From Ascarosepion bandense (Eukaryota > Mollusca > Cephalopoda > Sepiida > Sepiidae), in the NCBI GenBank assembly GCA_037127315.1, contig JBBBDQ010001294.1:1089001-1153000 (forward strand): a stretch of DNA of 64,000 nucleotides. The letters are read 5' to 3'. The notes beneath the pieces were generated by a model. It searched no databases. It was not told the DNA's origin and worked only from the letters and a program-made list of their open reading frames with translations. Numbering within the stretch: position 1 is the stretch's first letter; every line of letters begins with the position of its first letter. The position numbers were made by a program, and so were the translations under genes. Shown here one piece after another: positions 21,475-32,056 of this stretch.

Positions 21475-21540
21475 AGACTGGTTGCCTACCAAGACTATAG
21501 AACACAATCTCTTCTGCTATTTAACCCATATCTGGACGGA
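21475..21540 (-). mobile_element. SINE1, left part of a split copy
   Basis: agactggttgcctacc...tatttaacccatatctgg; the right part lies at 21742-21815, separated by the dispersed repeat. Confidence 0.7.
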
Positions 21541-21910
21541 AAAGAATACAAAGAAATGTTTTTTGTTCTGTGCAGACTTAATTAAGTCTCCAACTCAGAT
21601 TTTACCCAGAGTGATATTCACCATTGTATGGATTTCAACAGTTAATCTCTGTGATTGGTGCCATAATATTGGCTTGGCAAGATGGAACTTTTCATTGATG
21701 AGTTCTTGCTTTCCTCTTATTGTTCCTAAAATCTCCTCCAAGGATATTTGCATGCAAGTGAATGCAATGAATTCAACTGCAATTTGAACTCAGCTCTCTG
21801 ATTTGTCATTCACTGCATATTCATTGCAATTACAACCGTTGAAGTGAGAGGAATCACATTGCAACCTCCATGAAATGCATTAATATCAAGAAATATATGA
21901 ATGTCTAATT
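21541..21910. repeat. Dispersed repeat, copy 2, entangled with SINE1
   Basis: Near-identical over about 200 bp to 20260-20460. At about 21742 the text switches to SINE1 (tatttgcatgcaagtgaatgc, gaactcagctctctgatt) and returns to the repeat at about 21860 (cattgcaacctccatg). Confidence 0.7.
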
Positions 21911-21964
21911 TAATTTGGGTGAGCATATATATTTGTTATTTATTATATTACTATTTGTAATTTT

Positions 21965-22270
21965 CTTCTATATGCCATGTCCTTTAGTATGTGGGTGATT
22001 TATGGCTCTCCACAATATCCTATACCTTGACAATTTTTTACTCTTTGCCAAGCCCCCCAACACACATCAATCTAGTTAGGTAAGTGGTTCATTGCTTTTC
22101 CTTGTCTCTTTTTATATTAATATACCCTGGGAGTATCAAATTCTTCAACCCTTCTTTCTCAATATGTGTTCAAGAAATTTTAGCTGTTGCTATCTGATTG
22201 TGATTATAAGTGTCCTTTTCATTTTTATTTCCCTTAAAACTTCCTTATTGTTAACATGCTCTGTTGATGG
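21965..22270 (-). pseudogene. RTE-like LINE 3' fragment
   Basis: Minus-strand end with atgccatgtcctttagtatg, tgggtgatttatggctctcc and decayed RKRQ..FLGH equivalents near 22160; about 300 bp with frameshifts. Confidence 0.65.
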
Positions 22271-22271
22271 A

Positions 22272-22545
22272 TTCCATTCAGTCAGTTAAATGCCATACAT
22301 GATACATGCTTGAGCAATCATGTCTCTTTCAAGAGATGACTGACTAGGCAGAAGATCTTCCCGTAGTAGGCTGCTATTTCTTTCTGTGGTAGACTGGTTG
22401 CCAACCAAAGCTACAGAATACAAGCTGTCCTGCTATTCAACCCATAGCTAGATGGAGAAGAGATTGATTCATACCTTTCTCAGGGGTATTTAAGAATGTG
22501 ACTTTATTGAATTCAACTGGAATTCAAATCTATTTCACCACCAGA
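22272..22545 (-). mobile_element. SINE1 copy
   Basis: cagtcagttaaatgccatac, atcatgtctctttcaagaga, gactggttgccaacc, attcaacccatagc, then a decayed B box region (aactggaattcaaat). The A box end is lost. Confidence 0.85.
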
Positions 22546-22849
22546 CACATGCATTTTCCGTTAATGGGTGTAAAAATATTGCCATTATTTTTTGAATTTC
22601 TTGTTCTTATATCTTTATAAGTGAGTTTATTTATTTAAGTATCTTACTTTTTATCTGTAACCATACAAAGTTTCCAATTTGTATCATCCACTTTCAGGGT
22701 TAACCTAAAGAAAATGAAATTGAGGCCAAATCCCATTATTTATCTGATCTATCAAATGAAATATTTAAAGTGTCAGTAATTCTTCTATTTTGTTTTTTAT
22801 TCTCTAAAAATTCATTAATTTATAGTCCTCTTTAATAAGACTGAAGATA
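22546..22849. other. Unassigned AT-rich sequence
   Basis: No repeat family or frame recognised. Confidence 0.4.
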
Positions 22850-23335
22850 ATGATAAACTGCTAACATGAATAAAAAGACAATTTTTGAAGCCTATACAAA
22901 ATGGCAGTGAATGCTGGACAATTTCATCACAGATGAAGGAAAGACTTGAAGCAACTGAAATGTGGTTGTACAGAAGAATGCTGAAGATACCATGGATGGT
23001 ATCACATGAGCAATAATGAGGTTTTGGAGAGGATGGACACAAAAAGAAACTGGTACTTAACATCAGGAAAAGACAGCTGAAGTTTTTGGGACATGTAATG
23101 AGAAAGGAGGGCTTGGAGAACCTGATGCTCACAGGATGCTCACAGGATGCTCACAGGACAGAAGGAAAGAGGGACAAGTGAAGGTAGTGCACAATATACC
23201 TGATGGACTTGAGCAGATGGATGGGGTTTGAGTGGAATAACAAGAGAAGGGATATTAAGAACAACAAGAGATAGGGAGTGTGGAGAACCATTATCTCCTA
23301 TGTACTGAAGGGACACGGCACATAGAAGAAGATAC
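22850..23335 (+). pseudogene. RTE-like LINE 3' end
   Basis: Plus-strand relic: NGSECWTIS-like start, TEMWLYRRMLK, KRQLKFLGHVMRKEG, LENLMLTG, terminal text ctgaagggacacggcacatagaagaag. A tandem triplication of 'gatgctcaca' occurs at 23122-23155. Confidence 0.75.
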
Positions 23336-23339
23336 AATA

Positions 23340-23676
23340 TTTTAAAAAATAATTTTTTACAATCATTTCATTATAAGCAAGGGATTTCTTTGGAACTAAC
23401 ATATCACCATCATATTCAGAGTGAATAGTCAGTTTTTTTTTTCATTTCATTGAATAAAACAACACTTTGAATTAAAAATGTTATATGATATTAAACAATG
23501 CTATATGTTTTATCAATTAAAAATTATGTAGATATCAGTTTCTTTTTACATGGAGAAGCCCTAGATGTGAAAATAAAAACCAAATCAACTGCATAACTAT
23601 CAACAAGTGATTCAGGAATGCAGTTGTTCACTGCAAAACAAGTGCCAACTGTGGAAGTAATCACCTCCTTGTTATA
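23340..23676. other. Unassigned AT-rich sequence
   Basis: No tandem array or recognised element up to the Helitron-like terminus. Confidence 0.4.
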
Positions 23677-24407
23677 TCTAAACTTATTTATAAATGGAAC
23701 TTTGTCTCTGTGTGTGTGTGTGTGTCCATTACCTATAGACTCTAAAATGGCTGAACCGATTTCCTTGAAAATTTACACAGTTGTACTATAAGTGTTTGCA
23801 AGTGTTCTTAGCTAGGTTTTGTGTTGAGGTACTACCGATAAATATTGAAAATCAATAATCCAAAAAATCGGGTTATAGTAGGAGTGGTCCGATTTTAATC
23901 AAATTTGATACACTCATAGACAAAGACATAAGAAACGATATTCAGAAGTTTCAAGGTTGCAGTTCTTACAATAGTGCAGAAAATCCATAATATATATATA
24001 TATATATATAAAAGGCAAGATGTTTGTGTGTGTGTGTGTGTGTCTGTTTATCTGCCTGTATGTCTGTATTTTTTCAACACTTTTATTTTAGTTTTCGCTT
24101 CAAGTTTGACTCTAAGTAGGTATAATTGTAGTTCTTAGTCTCAGCCATGATACCATTTACTCAGAGGAGTTATTTAGCCTTCAAAATTCAGTTTATGATG
24201 AAAAAAACTTAATTGATATCAATACCAGGAAATCAAAATTTGACTTACATCCATTCATTTTTCTTTCAATCTATGGTTTTGCTTTAACTGGAAACAACTA
24301 TTGCTTTTTAGTCTATTGTGCCAACGTCCAAAGAGTCTGAGCTCCAGGACCATGGATTAGTTTTAAAGCTTTCATTACACCCGAGCAACGCCAGGTTATA
24401 CTGCTAG
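23677..24407 (+). mobile_element. Non-autonomous Helitron-like element, copy 2
   Basis: 731 bp from TCTAAACTTATT (preceded by A) to ATACTGCTAG (followed by T). Near the 3' end CCGAGCAACGCCAGG is the decayed form of the hairpin seen in copy 3. It contains (TG)n at 23710 and 24025 and (TA)n at 23990-24010. No coding capacity. Confidence 0.8.
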
Positions 24408-25182
24408 TACAAACTTAGAATGAAACTATGAAAACTGTAGAAATCTAATGCAGTATAAAAGACTTCTGAATTACGAACTTGAAGGAAAAAAACTTATGAA
24501 TGTTTAAAAGATATGACAAACAAAATGGAAATAGAAACTCAGAATGGGACGCACTAAGAAAAGCTTTAGTGAAATCTTTAAATGACATTATCCCAAAGTA
24601 AAATGGATGATGAAGTAAAAAATGAAAAGATGACAAACGATATTCTTGACATGATGCAAAGTAGACAGAAAACAAGGCCAACACATGGAACGAAATACAG
24701 AAGACCATAGAAAGAAATTAGGAAAAAATGCAGACAGACTAAAGAAGAATGGCTCAATGAAAAATGTGCAGAAATAGAGAGAATGTGTGTCATATATAAA
24801 GGAGATATGCATAAAACATAATAGAACTAACAGGAAAAAAGATACACTGATAAACAGGATGTATAAAATCTAAGGATGGAACACTAATATTAGGGAAAGA
24901 AAAAATACTTTAGAGGTGGAACAAATATATTGGAAATCTCTTCCATGATGAGAGAGAACCACCACTAATGCACAGAATACTGACAGACCAGAAATATTAA
25001 AACATTGAAGTGGAAGCAGCACTGGTCAAATTGATCAGAAACAATGCAGCAGGGCCAGATAAAATTGTGATAGAGATTCTGGCAAACTTAGAAAATTTCA
25101 GAATAGCCAAGAAATAATAAATGAATAAATCTACAACAGTGGTGTTATACTGGAAGACATGAGCAGATCTGTTTTCATAGCA

Positions 25183-25210
25183 CTGCCTAAGAGACTAGTT
25201 TCTTAGGCAG
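25183..25210. repeat. Perfect 10 bp inverted repeat in RT region
   Basis: ctgcctaaga 25183-25192, tcttaggcag 25201-25210, loop of 8. Confidence 0.85.
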
Positions 25211-25276
25211 CACTATATGAACTCCACCAGACAATCAGCCACATTAGAATAACTCAAGATCTAGATTCTGATGAAT

Positions 25277-25310
25277 AGAGCAGTATAAGGCTCTGGCCTT
25301 ATACTGCTCT
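25277..25310. repeat. Perfect 15 bp inverted repeat in RT region
   Basis: Arms 25277-25291 and 25296-25310, loop of 4. Confidence 0.9.
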
Positions 25311-25314
25311 ATAG

Positions 25315-25389
25315 AGAACAAAAACAGTGCAGATTTGTCTATGACAAATCTGCACTGATTTGATAGAACAAAAACAGTGCAGATTTGTC
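25315..25389. repeat. Inverted plus direct repeat cluster
   Basis: cagtgcagatttgtc 25325-25339 is inverted at 25343-25357 (loop 3) and the 25 bp 25315-25339 is repeated directly at 25365-25389. The last copy keeps the expected RT text and the rest is inserted. Confidence 0.9.
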
Positions 25390-25789
25390 ATAGACACCAG
25401 AATCAGGTACATGCTATTTATACTCAGAATATTATCAGAAAGAGCAATACAAATGCAGAAGGATGTCTACCTGTGTTTTATAGACTCCACAAAGGTGTTA
25501 AACAAAGTATGCTATAAAGATCTGTTAAAGCAACTTTAACATATTAGGGAATAACATTAGAATAATCCAGATACTATACAGGCAATAAGCAGCCTGCATA
25601 TAAACAGGAAATGAATTTAGCAGATATATAAAAATTGAAAGGGATGTAAGACAAGGATGCATTTTTTCTCACCAGATTTAGTCAACTTATGCAGCAAGGC
25701 AGTTCTGAGAGAACTAGAAGTCTTGCCAGGATTCATCTGAACAATATAGGATACGCAGATGACAGAATGCTGATAGTAGACACAGAAAG

Positions 25790-26023
25790 TGTTGTGGCCT
25801 GTTAGGGCCAGGAAAAAAGGCATGAAAAGAAGGTAAATTGAACCAGTGTATTTGAATGACAGAACATATAGACAAAATACGAGTATTATTAGTCAGCAGA
25901 TAGAAGTGTCCGTCCAAACTGTCAAGTTACACTGTGTCTCAACTGCCTCCTTTCAGAAGTCTCGCAGGTTAGTATTTATGAAGGAGGAAGAGTTCCTTCC
26001 AATGTAGAGAGGGCACTATAACA
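25790..26023. mobile_element. Candidate solo LTR 2 (234 bp)
   Basis: Begins TGTTGTGGCC and ends CACTATAACA (TG...CA, with TGTT/AACA inverted ends). GAAAG at 25785-25789 is repeated at 26024-26028. The RTE text is continuous across it (VDTE then the LQ.LLQ block), so it is an insertion. No internal LTR-element coding is present. Superfamily not determined. Confidence 0.7.
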
Positions 26024-26755
26024 GAAAGAAAACTACAAAAGCTCCTACAGAATGTAGCACAAGAAAGTGAGAAGAAAGGACTTTGCATAAACTACAAGTA
26101 CAAAGAATGCAAAAGTATGAGACTAAAATGCAAATTACCAATCAGGGATACTAAAATCATACAAGTACAGAAATTTAAATATCTGTGAAGAGGACAAAAG
26201 TGTGACATTAAAATCCAAAGAGTATTTTAATGGCCAAGGACGCATTCCAAAAGCTAAGCAGAGTATTAAGAGACAAGAAAATTTCATTGGAAACAAAGGA
26301 AAGGTCACTGATCTGTTACATCATATTCATCCTCCTGAATGATGGCAAAAACTGGACAATCTCCTCAAAGTTGAAGAGAAAACTCAAAACAACAAAAAAG
26401 TGGTACTACAGGAGGATGCTGAGCATATCATTGACCAAACATGTGAGCAACAATAAGGTTTTGGAGAGAATGGAAACAAAAAGAAAACTTATACGTAACA
26501 TCAGGAAGAGCCAATTGAAGTTTCTGGTGTACATAATGAGGAAAGGGGGATAGGAAAATCTGATACTCCCAGGAGAGATAGAGGGAAAGAGGGACAGAAG
26601 AAAGCAGCATGTGGCATACTTGATGGGCTTGGTAGAACAGAATTTGGAAGAGATAACAAAACAAACTTATTAAGAGCTAGCAACAAAAGATAAGGTGATG
26701 TAGAGGTCCATGATTGCTGACGTCTTGAATGGACACAGTGCATAAAAGAAGATGA
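26024..26755 (+). pseudogene. RTE-like LINE, part after solo LTR
   Basis: Continues with KLLQNVAQESEKKGL, then RRVF..AKDAFQKLSRVLRDKKISLETKER, NWTISSKLKRKLK, YYRRMLSISLTKHVSNNKVLERMETKRK, RKSQLKFLVYIMRKGG and the 3' end gaatggacacagtgcataaaagaag. Confidence 0.8.
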
Positions 26756-27450
26756 AAGATAATATTCAAAATGTCAAAAAGTCCTGCAGATACCCATATA
26801 GGCAGTAAAGAGAAAAAAATAGCATTTATATTTATCAATATCACAGAAAGTTTAAGTGTTTGAAAAACCAGCCTTTCTCTCCAGTTTCTCACACCTGATC
26901 TAAAAGTAGTGTTTTGTGCTGCATTTATATATATTTTTTTAAATAGAGATCATGTTTTTTTACACATACAGAAAGTACAAAACACTGCTTTTACATGAAA
27001 TGTTAATTTCACGACTTAAAAATCCATGTGGGCATTACATGACTCGTGTCATTACCTAAGTCTGTATATACACATGATTTATTAAATTTTATAAAAAAAA
27101 CTATCTTCAGGGTATATGTTATTTATAAAACACTACCTTCAGAGCATATGTATTAGCTGTGTTATGAAATATAAAGAGATGTTGTGTTTATGTTTGGGTC
27201 TCATTCCCAAACTGCCCAATTTTATAGATGCTATATAAAATTAAATAGCTTATATTCCAAAATAACAAGGAAAGATATTATGTTGAGAAAGCTTTTTCAA
27301 CATAATTCTTGTCTACTTATTGCCTTTAATTTGTTAGTAAATATCAATAATATAGATTGAATATTATAAAATTTCCAGTATGTGTCAGGCTATGGACTTA
27401 TTGATCTGCTCTCCTATATCAGAGGATGTCTGCATAGCATCATTGTTGAA
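26756..27450. other. Unassigned AT-rich sequence with weak inverted repeat
   Basis: An imperfect inverted repeat (taaaagtagtgttttgt near 26900, acaaaacactgctttta near 26978) might be a small fold-back element. 27280-27440 resembles 63130-63330 (shared gacttattgatc and caggct/ttccag text), so it is an old dispersed repeat. Confidence 0.45.
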
Positions 27451-27451
27451 A

Positions 27452-27652
27452 TTTTTTTTTTTAATCATATCACCCCAGCAAGGTGGTAACGCCACTGATG
27501 TGCAGGGAGCTACGTAAGAGTGAAAAGATTGGAAAAGAGAAAGCCGGAAACCACATCCTAAACAGGGAACAAGGGATGAGCCTCTTCACCTGTTCAATAG
27601 ACGTGGGTGAAGTGTGAACCGGGCGATAGTTTAGTCTATCTACTCCAATGAG
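27452..27652 (-). mobile_element. LINE-A terminus plus one 145 bp unit
   Basis: Antisense T-run/aatcatatcaccccagc at 27453-27480, gatgtgcagggagctac, then one complete unit ending gtttagtctatctactccaat. Confidence 0.85.
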
Positions 27653-27774
27653 GATTAATGTAAATCACTTCTCTTCTCTTCTCTCCCAACTAGGAATTAA
27701 TAGCAGGATTAAATGGGCTCTCAGTCTACTCTGAATTCAGAATGGTTGGGTGTGGTGTAAACAACTTTTATTTC

Positions 27775-28135
27775 TGTGTGTCCCATACCCCCAGAATGTT
27801 GGTAATTATGGCTCTCCACAACTTCTTGTCCCATGTAGGTCTCAATAAATTTTGTATTTTTTACCATCTGTCCCAAACTATTCACTTAAACTCAGTTTTA
27901 CATTGTTTTCCTTTGCTCCACTTGCTTTTAGATCTGTCCAGAGAGTATCAAATTTTCCAAGCCCACTTTCCTCATTATGCACCCTAAAAATTTAAACTAT
28001 CTCTCCCTGATGTTAAGTAAAGGGTTCTTTTTTCCCATTTTCTCTAAAACTTTGTCACTTTGCATATATTCAGTCCATGGTATTCCCAACATCCTTCTGT
28101 ATAATCTCTATTGCTCCCAGTTTCTCTTTCAATAT
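27775..28135 (-). pseudogene. RTE-like 3' fragment 1
   Basis: gaatgttggtaattatggctct, cagagagtatcaaattttcc, cccactttcctcattatgca and ggtattcccaacatccttct: the RTE 3' coding end reversed, decayed. Confidence 0.65.
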
Positions 28136-28565
28136 TCTTCTTCTATGTGCCATGTCCTTTCAGGACGTTAGTGATTATGACTCCTCACAATTTTCTGCCT
28201 TATTAAATACTTTATAAATTTTGTTTTTGTTATCTTTCCTAAACCTTGTTCCACCATCCATTTACTCAAGCTTTCTAGGTAGGTTATCTATTATTGTCCT
28301 CTATCTCTCTTGCCTTCAATCTCTCCTGTAAGTATCAGATTTTCCAAGCTTCTTTCCTCATTATGTTCCCTGGAAATTTCAACTCTCTTCCTGATGTTAA
28401 GTATAAGTATTATTTCTAAAAGTTTGTTCATGTTATTCCTTCTATAGAACCACATTTTTATTGCTTCAAGTCTCTTCTTCATCTTCCGATGAAGAAGATT
28501 GTCTTGCATTCATTGCCATATAAGAGGAATGATATCAGTAATCTTTTCTTCACTTCTAATGAGCA
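28135..28565 (-). pseudogene. RTE-like 3' fragment 2
   Basis: A second 3' end directly behind the first: cttcttctatgtgccatgtc, ctttcaggacgttagtgatt, and a minus-strand frame with WFYRRN, LENLILTGEIEGKRDRG. Confidence 0.75.
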
Positions 28566-28566
28566 T

Positions 28567-28883
28567 TTCTGTCAGTCGGTTAAGTGCCATATGTGATACC
28601 CGCTTGGGCAATCATGTCTGGAAAGAGACATGACTGAATAGGCAGAAAATTTTTCAGAGTAGATTGCCATTTCTTTCTGCTGTAGACTTGGTTGCCAACC
28701 AAAGCTATGAAAAAGACATTCTGTCCTGCTATTCAGCCCATTGCTGGAGGGAGAAGAGATGGATTAATACCTTTCTCAAGAGTATTTGCATGTAAGTGAA
28801 TGCAACGAATTCAACTGGAATTTGAACTCAGTTCTCCAATTTCTTGTTCAGTGCCAATATCCATTGCACCACAATGCACAATG
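28567..28883 (-). mobile_element. SINE1 copy
   Basis: Complete from cagtcggttaagtgccatat to attgcaccacaatgcaca. The part right of 28659 is duplicated at 32057. Confidence 0.9.
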
Positions 28884-29020
28884 AGTTACTACAACTTCTA
28901 AAAAATACACGCAATGGAAACCACACAAGCAATAGTAAGCCCAGGGTGTTTACAGGGTTAACTGTGTACGCATATCAGATATAAGAGGAATTTTATATAT
29001 TTATTGTCATTTTTTTCCAC
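28659..29020. repeat. 362 bp direct duplication, copy 1
   Basis: Equal in length to 32057-32418 with 5 substitutions and no indels by eye. It begins inside SINE1 and extends into non-SINE flank, so it is a duplication and not two SINE insertions. Confidence 0.9.
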
Positions 29021-29580
29021 GAATATTTCAGATATTTCTTATTACTTAATGTTACTCCAAATAATGTGCCACACTTTGTCGAAATGTGCCAACACTTTTC
29101 AACAATACATAGTAATCAGTGCATTTGTCAATTTTTATTTTAGCATGACTTTTTTTTCTCTTGCTTATTTCATTGGGACACAAATGGTTTTGCATTACTC
29201 CCTGTTCAATATTTTTATTTAGACATTGAATTCTGAAACAACTCATCAATGTTTCCATGGCTGACATTTTCAAAATATTATCAGTGTTTCATTAAATTAT
29301 CTCTGATTGTCAAAAGGGCAGCATTACGTAAAGACAGAACATAAAAGAATTGATTATTTTAGTGTGAAGAATAAAAACTGTAGTATGAATGTAAGGAACT
29401 GGTTGACATTTATTCCTCAGTGTTATTGTAGATTCTATAAGAAGCAAAAATCAGTGTTTCTTTCTTAATCATTATAAAGACTTGCAAAGAAAATTTAAGA
29501 CTGTTCTCCTTTGGCTGATGAGGTCAATACATAAGAAGCATATGCAGGAGAGGGATGGGTAGTTTATGTGTTTTCTTTGC
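29021..29580. other. Unassigned sequence
   Basis: Short frames on both strands (29004-29222 plus, 29273-29052 minus) have no recognised similarity. Confidence 0.4.
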
Positions 29581-29584
29581 TCAG

Positions 29585-30480
29585 TTTCTACTGCTTGTTT
29601 TTTTTTACCTTTGCTCAGTTTCAGCTGGTTATTATTTTTACCTTTGCTTAGTTTCAGCTGGTCATTTTTTTACCTTTGCTCAGTTTCAGTTGATTATTTT
29701 TTTTACTTTTGATCAGTTTTAGCTGATTATTTTTTTTACCTTTGCTCAGTTTCAGCTGGTTATTTTTTTTTACCTTTGCTCAGTTTCAGCTGGTTATTAT
29801 TTTTACCTTTGCTCAGTTTCAGCTGGTTATTATTTTTACCTTTGCTTAGTTTCAGCTGGTCATTTTTTTACCTTTCCTCAGTTTCAGTTGATTATTTTTT
29901 TTACTTTTGATCAGTTTTAGCTGGTTATTTTTTTACCTTTGCTTAGTTTAAGTTGGTTATTATTTTTACCTTTGCTTAGTTTCAGCTGGTCATTTTTTTA
30001 CCTTTGCTCAGTTTCAGTTGATTATTTTTTTTACTTTTGATCAGTTTTAGCTGGTTATTTTTTTTACCTTTGCTCAGTTTCAGCTGGTTATTTTTTTTAC
30101 CTTTGCTCAGTTTCAGCTGGTTATTATTTTTACCTTTGCTCAGTTTCAGCTGGTTATTATTTTTACCTTTGCTTAGTTTCAGCTGGTCATTTTTTTACCT
30201 TTGCTCAGTTTCAGTTGATTATTTTTTTACTTTTGATCAGTTTTAGCTGGTTATTTTTTTTTACCTTTGCTTAGTTTAAGCTGGTTATTTTTTTTACCTT
30301 TGCTCAGTTTCAGCTGGTTACTTTTTTTTTTAACTTTGTTCAGTTTCTGCTGGTTATTGTTTTTTATTTGATCAGATTCAGCTCGCTATATTTTTTTATG
30401 TTTGCTTCATTATATTTTCCTCTTCTCAGTTTCTGGTTATTTTTTTACTCTGCTCAGTTTCTGCTGCTTAGTTTTTTCTT
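29585..30480. repeat. ~33 bp minisatellite, main block
   Basis: About 25 units of acctttgctcagtttcag plus ctggttatt and a T-run of variable length. Variants (tgcttagtttcagctggtc; ttttgatcagttttagctg) recur in groups, which points to block amplification of several units. Confidence 0.9.
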
Positions 30481-30567
30481 TTAATGGCTATGATTTTAAC
30501 CTTTGATTAATGTCTGATGTTTTATCTTTTGTCCGTTTATCATTTTCTGCTGCTTGTGCTTTATTCC

Positions 30568-30892
30568 TGTTATTCTGTCAAGTATAAATGAATAACTCAA
30601 CAACAGAATCAGAATATAAGTTGTATTCCGCGGAAAGACGGTTAGTATGTACAGAAGTGATTAGTAATATTTACAATAGAAAGATACAAGAGTCCAATCC
30701 GTCGTAAGACGTGTGTATATGTGATTACTTCCGGTACGCCACTGGAAGTGTGACTAACTCTTCACTGACTCGCACTGACTCTTCAGTAACTCATTAGAGA
30801 CTCTCTACAACTCTCTTGTAGAGAATCCACCATTTCTATATATAGCAATGGGAACAGTCCATTTGTAGTCAAATAGGAGCGGCGCCCTAACA
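30568..30892. mobile_element. Candidate solo LTR 1 (325 bp)
   Basis: Begins TGTTATTCTG and ends GCGCCCTAACA, with TGTTA/TAACA inverted ends. ATTCC at 30563-30567 is repeated exactly at 30893-30897. GC is higher than the minisatellite that surrounds it, and a TATA-like tctatatatagc lies at 30835-30846, as expected for an LTR promoter. No internal region or second LTR is present in the window. Confidence 0.75.
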
Positions 30893-30904
30893 ATTCCTTT
30901 GAAC

Positions 30905-31115
30905 AGTTTCAAATAGTTATGTTTTTTCTTCACAGTTTTTTTCATTATATTTTCCTCTGCTCATTTTATGCCATTTTTTTCTTTGATCAGATTCAGCTGG
31001 TTATGTTTTTTTTTTATCTGCTGAATATATTTTCTTCTCTGCTCAGTTCCTATTTGTTATGTTTTTTTCTTTTGCTCAGTTTCTGTTGGTTATTTTTTTA
31101 CTCTGTTCTATTTTT
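30905..31115. repeat. Minisatellite, degenerate right block
   Basis: Units such as tctgctcagtt and gatcagattcagctggttatg resume after the LTR, confirming that the LTR sits within the array. Confidence 0.75.
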
Positions 31116-31175
31116 TGTCCTTATTAATTGAAAGAAATGCCATATCCTGTGTTGATGATCAAGATGTCAACCTTT

Positions 31176-31215
31176 TAGACTATTTCAAAGGAAAAGTTTA
31201 GGAAGAAATTTTCTA
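31176..31215. repeat. Left arm of 40 bp inverted repeat
   Basis: Reverse complement of 32017-32056 with a single mismatch. Confidence 0.9.
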
Positions 31216-31463
31216 CCAATGCATAAAGACTCATAACAGTTACTTGACTTGACTTGAAAAATCTATTTTCCTTAATATTTTTTATGAGAAATACTTATAC
31301 AAACTTCAAGTGAAAGCAGTAAAGACCTTCAGTCAATGAATGATAAATGTTACCTAAAACTACCATTACCATTTGGTTTCTCTGACTCTTTTTTTTCCCA
31401 ATGATGGTAGGTGACTTCACAGGAGATAAGTGTCCTTTTTAAGGATTTTATTCCTTTTAAGTA

Positions 31464-31775
31464 CGGATGTGCATTGTAGTGCAATGGATATTAACTCAGA
31501 ACGATAAATCGGGGAACCGAGTTTGAATTTCAGTTGAATTCCTTGCATTCACTTATGCACAAATACCCTTGGGAAATGTATTAATCCATCTCTTCCCTCC
31601 AGTTATGAGTTAAATAATAGAACAGACTGGGTTCTATAGCCTTGGCTGGCAGCCAGTCTACTGCAGAAATCAATGGCAACCTACTGTGGGATAATCTTCT
31701 GTCCAGTCAGTCATGTCTCGTAAGAGACATGATCACCCAAGTGTGTATCACATATGGCACTTAACTGGCTGACTA
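31464..31775 (+). mobile_element. SINE1 copy with 14 bp target-site duplication
   Basis: Full-length: tgcattgtagtgcaatgg, gagtttgaatttcag, agttatgagttaaataatag, CATGTCTCgtaaGAGACATG and ttaactggctgact. ATTCCTTTTAAGTA at 31450-31463 is matched by ATTTCTTTTAAGTA at 31776-31789. Confidence 0.95.
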
Positions 31776-32016
31776 ATTTCTTTTAAGTAGAGACTCCATT
31801 TTCTGAATAGAAATTTTTCTGAGATATATTAAACACTTTATCATTCTTGGTCAGTCTTTTCCCTATTTCACTGTTCAGTCTAATGTCAGAGGGTATGACA
31901 CTATCTAGGTGGGTAAAGTTCTGGGTCGTTTTCATCTATGTGCCTTTTGGGTAGCAAATGATCCTCCACTGTAAGCACAATACTAGATTTTCAGCCAGGT
32001 TACATTAATGCACTGA

Positions 32017-32056
32017 TAGAGAATTTCTTCCTAAACTTTTCCTTTGAAATAGTCTA
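32017..32056. repeat. Right arm of 40 bp inverted repeat
   Basis: Partner of 31176-31215. The 362 bp duplicated block starts at the very next base. Confidence 0.9.

Larger units (their letters stand above)
24440..25789 (+). pseudogene. RTE-like LINE, longest copy, part before solo LTR
   Basis: Linker text (about 24450-24950) with traces TRPTHGTKYRR and EEWLNEKCAEIER, then RT: NAAGPDKIVIEIL (25040), a VFIALPK trace, RIRYMLFILRILSERAIQMQKDVYLCF, IDSTKVLNKV (motif A, one acidic residue kept), QGCIF-like SPDLVN, and YADDRMLIVDTES at 25750. Stops and frameshifts throughout. The element resumes after the LTR at 26024. Confidence 0.8.

Noticed and set aside
29585..31115. Regular repeat array considered as CRISPR-like
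   Set aside because: Units are contiguous with no unique spacers, and the context is eukaryotic; it is a minisatellite.
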